From: Polaribacter ponticola
GTDB lineage: Bacteria > Bacteroidota > Bacteroidia > Flavobacteriales > Flavobacteriaceae
Direction: 5' to 3'
Length of the DNA: 64,000 nucleotides
NCBI RefSeq assembly: GCF_026191475.2
Contig: NZ_JAOSLC020000002.1
Span: 434,001 to 498,000 of the forward strand
The position numbers and the translations under genes were made by a program. Position 1 is the first letter of the stretch. Each line of letters begins with the position of its first letter. This document shows, in pieces, positions 58,360 to 64,000 of the stretch. The notes under the pieces were generated by a model, which saw only the letters and a list, made by a program, of their open reading frames with translations, did no database searches and was not told where the DNA came from.

Positions 58360-58784
58360 CTATTTTTTATTTAACAACCAAGAAGAAGATTGAATCTTAT
58401 CTCCAAGACCATCTATTAATTGAATGTTTAGTTCTTTACAAATTGGTGCTTCGGGAATTGAATTATTATCTTGATCTCCACCATTTGCAAAGCCTAATTC
58501 ATACTCATCTCCGTAAGCTTCAAAAATAGTTCTAATAGATTCACATACTGTTCTATCTTCATCCACAGACACTATAGCTTTATCTACTGCCTTAATGTTC
58601 TGAACAATAAATAATCTTTCTGCTTCTTTTTGGAATTCTTTAGAACCTTTTAAATTTCTTTGAAAATCACTATTTACAATAACAAATAACTCATCCGCTA
58701 AAGCTTTGGCATTATTAAAATATTCCAAATGCCCTTTGTGAATAGGGTTAAAGTACCCAGATACAATAATTGCCTTTTTTTCAT
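58360..58784 (-). pseudogene. Second adenylyl-/cytidylyltransferase family protein, frameshift near the start (probably intact)
   Basis: As written, the open frame starts at 58728 and lacks the active site. Adding one base to the seven-T run (plus strand) at 58775-58781 connects an ATG at 58784 and restores I-V-S-G-Y-F-N-P-I-H-K-G-H, the H-x-G-H motif, for 141 residues. It is related to RfaE2-like transferases, but the substrate is unknown. A consensus promoter immediately upstream suggests it leads a sub-operon. Confidence 0.75.
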
Positions 58785-58792
58785 TTTTTTTG

Positions 58793-61021
<2,229 letters not shown>

Positions 61022-61084
61022 TAAATTGAAAAAATTAAGTAAACAAAGTTACAAAAAAAGGATCCTCAGAAAATCCTTAAACTA

Positions 61085-61115
61085 AAAAATCCTTCACAAA
61101 TTGTGAAGGATTTTA
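61085..61115 (-). terminator. Terminator after tRNA-Val
   Basis: AAAATCCTTCACA pairs with TGTGAAGGATTTT around a short loop, followed on the minus strand by further T bases. It lies directly after the tRNA 3-prime end and would separate it from the polysaccharide locus. Confidence 0.85.
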
Positions 61116-61117
61116 CT

Positions 61118-61195
61118 TGGTGGGCAATGAGGGATTCGAACCCCCGACCCCCTCGGTGTAAACGAGGTGCTCTGAACCAACTGAGCTAATTGCCC
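61118..61195 (-). tRNA. tRNA-Val (anticodon TAC), CCA encoded
   Basis: On the minus strand the acceptor arm pairs GGGCAAT with ATTGCCC. The anticodon arm pairs CCTCG with CGAGG around TTTACAC, giving anticodon TAC. The T arm contains GGTTCGAATCC, and A plus CCA follow the acceptor stem (61118-61121). Confidence 0.95.
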
Positions 61196-61205
61196 TAAGC
61201 GGTTG

Positions 61206-61235
61206 CAAATATACAACACATTTTTACTCTACCAA
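61206..61235 (-). promoter_or_regulatory. Promoter of tRNA-Val
   Basis: On the minus strand TTG (61233-61235), 19 bases, then TATATTTG (61206-61213) fits the flavobacterial consensus exactly and ends 10 bases before the tRNA. Confidence 0.8.
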
Positions 61236-61253
61236 AAGAAAAATTAGTTTTTT

Positions 61254-62461
61254 TTAAATAATTTCAGCTACTACAAAAGTACTTCCGCCTACATAAATTG
61301 TATCCTCCTGATTTGCATTTAGTAAAGCCGATTCAAGTGCTTTTTTTACGGATGAATATTTTTTCCTTTTAATTGAAATTTTATTGATTTTTCGAGCAAA
61401 ACATCTTCAGATAGTCCTCTTGGTATATTTGGTTTACAAAAATAATAGATCGCATCTTTTGGAAATAGTGTCAATACAACTTCTAAATTCTTATCAGCGA
61501 CAACACCTAAAACAATATGCAACTTTTTATAGCTTTCTTTTTTTAACTGATTTAAAACAATTTTCAAACCTTCTGCATTATGAGCAGTATCGCTAATCAC
61601 TTTTGGATTCTCTTGTAAAACTTGCCATCTACCTTTTAAATTAGTATTCTTAACCACACTCATTAACCCTTCTAAGATATTCTTTTCGGAAACATTAAAC
61701 TTCTCCAACCGCTTAACTGCTGCAACTGCAGTTTTTGCATTTGAAATTTGATAATCACCAATAAGATCTGTTTTACATCCTTTCTCTTCATCTGAAGCAA
61801 AACAAATGACAGAAGAACACTCTTCAGCTTTACTTCTAAAAATATTTTCTATCTCTGGCTGCTTCTCTCCAATAACAACTGGAACGTTCTGCTTTATAAT
61901 TCCTGCTTTTTCTAACGCAATCTCAGGCAACGTTTCACCTAAAAACTGCGTATGATCTAATCCAATATTTGTAATAACAGAAATTTCAGGAGTGATTATA
62001 TTCGTAGAATCTAACCTTCCACCTAAACCAACTTCAATAATAGCAATATCTACTTTCTCCTTTTCAAAATAATCAAATGCTAAACCAACTGTCATTTCAA
62101 AAAAAGACAATTTTTGCTTTTCTAGAAAAACTTTATGCTTTTTAATAAATGATGTAACTTTATTTTTTGGTATTTCATCACCGTTTATCCTAATTCTTTC
62201 TGTAAAACTTTTTAAATGAGGTGAAGTATACAAGCCAACCTTATAACCTGCTTCTTGCAAAATTGAAGCCAACATATGCGAAGTAGAGCCTTTACCATTA
62301 GTTCCTCCAACATGAATTGACTTAAACCGCTTCTCTGGGAAATTTAACTCTTTTGAAAAGGTTATAATATTTGTTAAATCTTTTTTTAAAGCCACTTTAC
62401 CTTGTCTTTGATACATAGGTAATTGAGTAAACATCCAATCTAAAGTCTCTTGATAATTCAT
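61254..62461 (-). pseudogene. folC: Bifunctional folylpolyglutamate synthase/dihydrofolate synthase, one frameshift (probably intact)
   Basis: The Mur-like ATP loop V-G-G-T-N-G-K-G-S-T and the folate-binding S-P-H-L-K-S-F-T-E-R-I-R-I-N are present, with G-L-G-G-R-L-D-S-T-N and D-T-A-H-N-A-E-G further on. The frame stops at 61346. Adding one base to the six-T run (plus strand) at 61359-61364 restores the usual C-terminus (I-Y-V-G-G-S-T-F-V-V) and a stop at 61254-61256, for 402 residues. The enzyme makes and polyglutamylates folates, which is essential in most bacteria. Confidence 0.92.
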
Positions 62462-62472
62462 TTCTAAATTTA

Positions 62473-63309
62473 TTACTCTGTCAAAGTAAACTTATAAATA
62501 ATAGTTCCTGTTTGTTTTGTTGGCGCTTTCTCATCAGCATTCCAAGTAGTTTTTAATGCAGCTTGTTTAGCAGGTTTTAATAGACATGATGCCGTGTTAG
62601 TAGAACCTTTTACTCCAGCAATTGCATTAATCACTTTTCCTTTCTTATCAACTACAATTCTTACAACCACAATCCCTTCTTCTTGACAATCTGGCTGTTT
62701 TATTGGTTTTGAGAGCGCTTTCCTCCCAGATAAATTATAATTACCCCCAGATCCACTTCCAGTATTCCCATAATATTTATTTGAATCTGGATCACCTTTT
62801 GTATTTCCTTTAACACCTTCTTGCTTATCATTTCCTTCTCCTTTAGGTGTTCCATCAGTTGAATTTCCATTCAACAAACTATTTAAAGCATCAGTCGCCT
62901 CTTTTGATGGCTTAGGTGTAGGTTTATCTTTTAATACTTTCTTTTCAACAACTTCTTTTACAGGTGTTTCCTTTTCCTTTTCCTTTTCCTTTTCCTTTTC
63001 TACCACAGGAACATCTTTAACAGTGTCATCTGTAACAATTTCTTCTTTTAAAACTTCTTTTATAACCTCCTTAAACTCTTCAACAATCTTTTGCTTCTCA
63101 ATAACTTTAGGAGTTGAAATCTTTTTTGTTTTTGTCACAGGTTCACCGCTTCCAATATTAGAATCCCCAAAATTAATTGCTAACCCGTATTCTTCAGGAG
63201 GATCTAAATATTTCATCCCATAATTAAAAATAACAAACAACAATAACAACAATATAATTGCTGTTATTAATGCTGATTTTCTTTTATGTTTTGTATCTAA
63301 AACTGACAT
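62473..63309 (-). CDS. tonB: Energy transducer TonB-like protein
   Basis: The 278-residue protein has one N-terminal membrane helix (about 15-33) and a long Lys/Glu/Pro-rich periplasmic spacer with a K-E repeat. The C-terminal domain has V-V-V-R-I-V-V-D-K-K-G-K-V, as in TonB/TolA-like proteins. It links the inner-membrane ExbB-ExbD motor to outer-membrane transporters. The exbD stop lies directly before its start. Confidence 0.88.
   Translation of the reverse strand: MSVLDTKHKRKSALITAIILLLLLFVIFNYGMKYLDPPEEYGLAINFGDSNIGSGEPVTKTKKISTPKVIEKQKIVEEFKEVIKEVLKEEIVTDDTVKDVPVVEKEKEKEKEKETPVKEVVEKKVLKDKPTPKPSKEATDALNSLLNGNSTDGTPKGEGNDKQEGVKGNTKGDPDSNKYYGNTGSGSGGNYNLSGRKALSKPIKQPDCQEEGIVVVRIVVDKKGKVINAIAGVKGSTNTASCLLKPAKQAALKTTWNADEKAPTKQTGTIIYKFTLTE
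62967..63000 (-). repeat. Hexanucleotide tandem repeat in tonB
   Basis: About five TTTTCC units in a row on the plus strand encode alternating Lys-Glu in the periplasmic spacer. Changes in unit number would keep the frame and vary spacer length. Confidence 0.85.
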
Positions 63310-63702
63310 TTATCTACCTTTTACAGCTAAAATCATTTTTAATTTATTTTTATTTGCAATATCAATCACTTTCATTACATTTTTATAAGGCACATCTTTA
63401 TCACCTCTAATAACAATTGTTTTCTTTTTATCAACACCAACACTTTTTAATATTTCACTCTCCAACCTAGAAGAACTTATTTTCTTTTTATCAATATAAA
63501 ACACAGATTTATTTGTAATTGAAATAGCAACTGACTTACTATTTTCTGTTTTACCTCCTGCTTTGGGCAATAAAACATCAATAGCACTTACAGTAACTAA
63601 GGTTGATGTAAGCATAAAAAATATCAGCAATAAAAACACAATATCTGTCATTGAAGACATATTAAATGTTGGATCTACTTTATTTCGTCCTCGTAAATTC
63701 AT
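63310..63702 (-). CDS. exbD: Biopolymer transporter ExbD
   Basis: The 130-residue protein has an N-terminal cytoplasmic tail, the single membrane helix with the proton-pathway Asp in M-T-D-I-V-F-L-L-L-I-F-F, and a periplasmic domain with I-R-G-D-K-D-V-P-Y. It forms the proton-driven motor with ExbB, encoded next to it. Confidence 0.95.
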   Translation of the reverse strand: MNLRGRNKVDPTFNMSSMTDIVFLLLIFFMLTSTLVTVSAIDVLLPKAGGKTENSKSVAISITNKSVFYIDKKKISSSRLESEILKSVGVDKKKTIVIRGDKDVPYKNVMKVIDIANKNKLKMILAVKGR

Positions 63703-63780
63703 ATTTTATTAAAATATTTAAAAATTAAATAATTATAAGACTTTGTTTTAATATTTCAATCTTTTAATTACTGAATAGAT

Positions 63781-64000
63781 TTACACTGGCTCGTTTAACA
63801 AGTCTAAAAACTCTACTGATTTAGCCTCCATTTGATACACAACCTTGTCAGTTCTTACTACTAAATGATTGTAAGTTATATAAGAAATTATACCAACAAT
63901 TAAACCTGCAACTGTTGTTGTCATTGCTGTATACAAACCATCAGAAAGCATCTTGATATCGATTTGACCTCCTGCGTTTGCTATTTCATGAATTGCAATT
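63781..64000 (-). CDS. exbB: MotA/TolQ/ExbB proton channel family protein (partial, 5-prime end outside)
   Basis: An open minus-strand frame enters from the window edge and ends at 63781. It encodes the ExbB-like segment I-H-E-I-A-N-A-G-G-Q-I-D followed by G-L-Y-T-A-M-T-T-T-V-A-G-L, the proton-channel helix. The C-terminus ends L-L-N-E-P-V. It precedes exbD by 78 bases. Confidence 0.85.
   Translation of the reverse strand, partial: IAIHEIANAGGQIDIKMLSDGLYTAMTTTVAGLIVGIISYITYNHLVVRTDKVVYQMEAKSVEFLDLLNEPV

Overview
This window comes from a Flavobacteriaceae chromosome (Bacteroidota), probably a marine, Polaribacter- or Tenacibaculum-like species; the genus is an inference. Supporting evidence: very high A+T content, Bacteroidota-type promoters (TAnnTTTG, sometimes with an upstream TTG), type IX secretion and gliding genes (porU, porV, gldJ), the lineage-typical udk-divIC-mutA-mutB order, and a ResB/CcsA fusion. 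No insertion sequence, prophage or CRISPR array was seen.

Layout. 1-2300: light/stress genes (TspO, SRPBCC protein, photolyase), then tRNA-Thr. 2696-13828: a plus-strand storage-lipid locus. It encodes a WS/DGAT acyltransferase, two alpha/beta hydrolases, a GPAT-HAD phosphatase-LPAAT fusion, GpsA, a coiled-coil protein, a SARP/BTAD regulator and three small phasin-like proteins, one with a histone-H1-like tail and a helix-hairpin-helix domain. Together these could convert DHAP to triacylglycerol, coat the droplet and tether it to DNA. Both phasin-gene promoters with detectable elements carry 11-bp-spaced direct repeats ending 8 bp before the -7 box, the geometry known for SARP activators. 13951-24249: TetR regulator, ABC1 kinase, uridine kinase, DivIC, methylmalonyl-CoA mutase, cytochrome c assembly. 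24332-30860 (minus): LysM lipoprotein, guaA, KAS III, truncated hemoglobin, cdd and porV. 30899-37502: porU, gldJ and murF. 37495-39198: an N-acetylglucosamine-kinase-like gene and a PHP-type phosphatase.

39255-61021 (minus) is a capsule/exopolysaccharide locus. It has Wzc and Wza export proteins, PglF/PglE-type amino-sugar enzymes, a phosphoglycosyl transferase fused to a HIT domain, LicD, a TagD-like cytidylyltransferase, glycosyltransferases, a Wzy-like polymerase, and an Amj-type lipid flippase in place of a recognisable Wzx. Sugar-nucleotide genes for GDP-fucose, UDP-glucuronate and a UDP-GlcNAc-derived uronic acid follow. 61118-64000 holds tRNA-Val, folC, tonB, exbD and part of exbB.

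Data quality. Thirteen genes besides the doubly broken TetR gene are interrupted by an apparent loss of one base in an A or T run. The genes hit include normally essential ones (murF, folC, ccsA). Restoring one base makes every one of them full length. This looks like uncorrected homopolymer undercalling in the assembly rather than real gene decay, so the disrupted entries should be read as probably intact genes.
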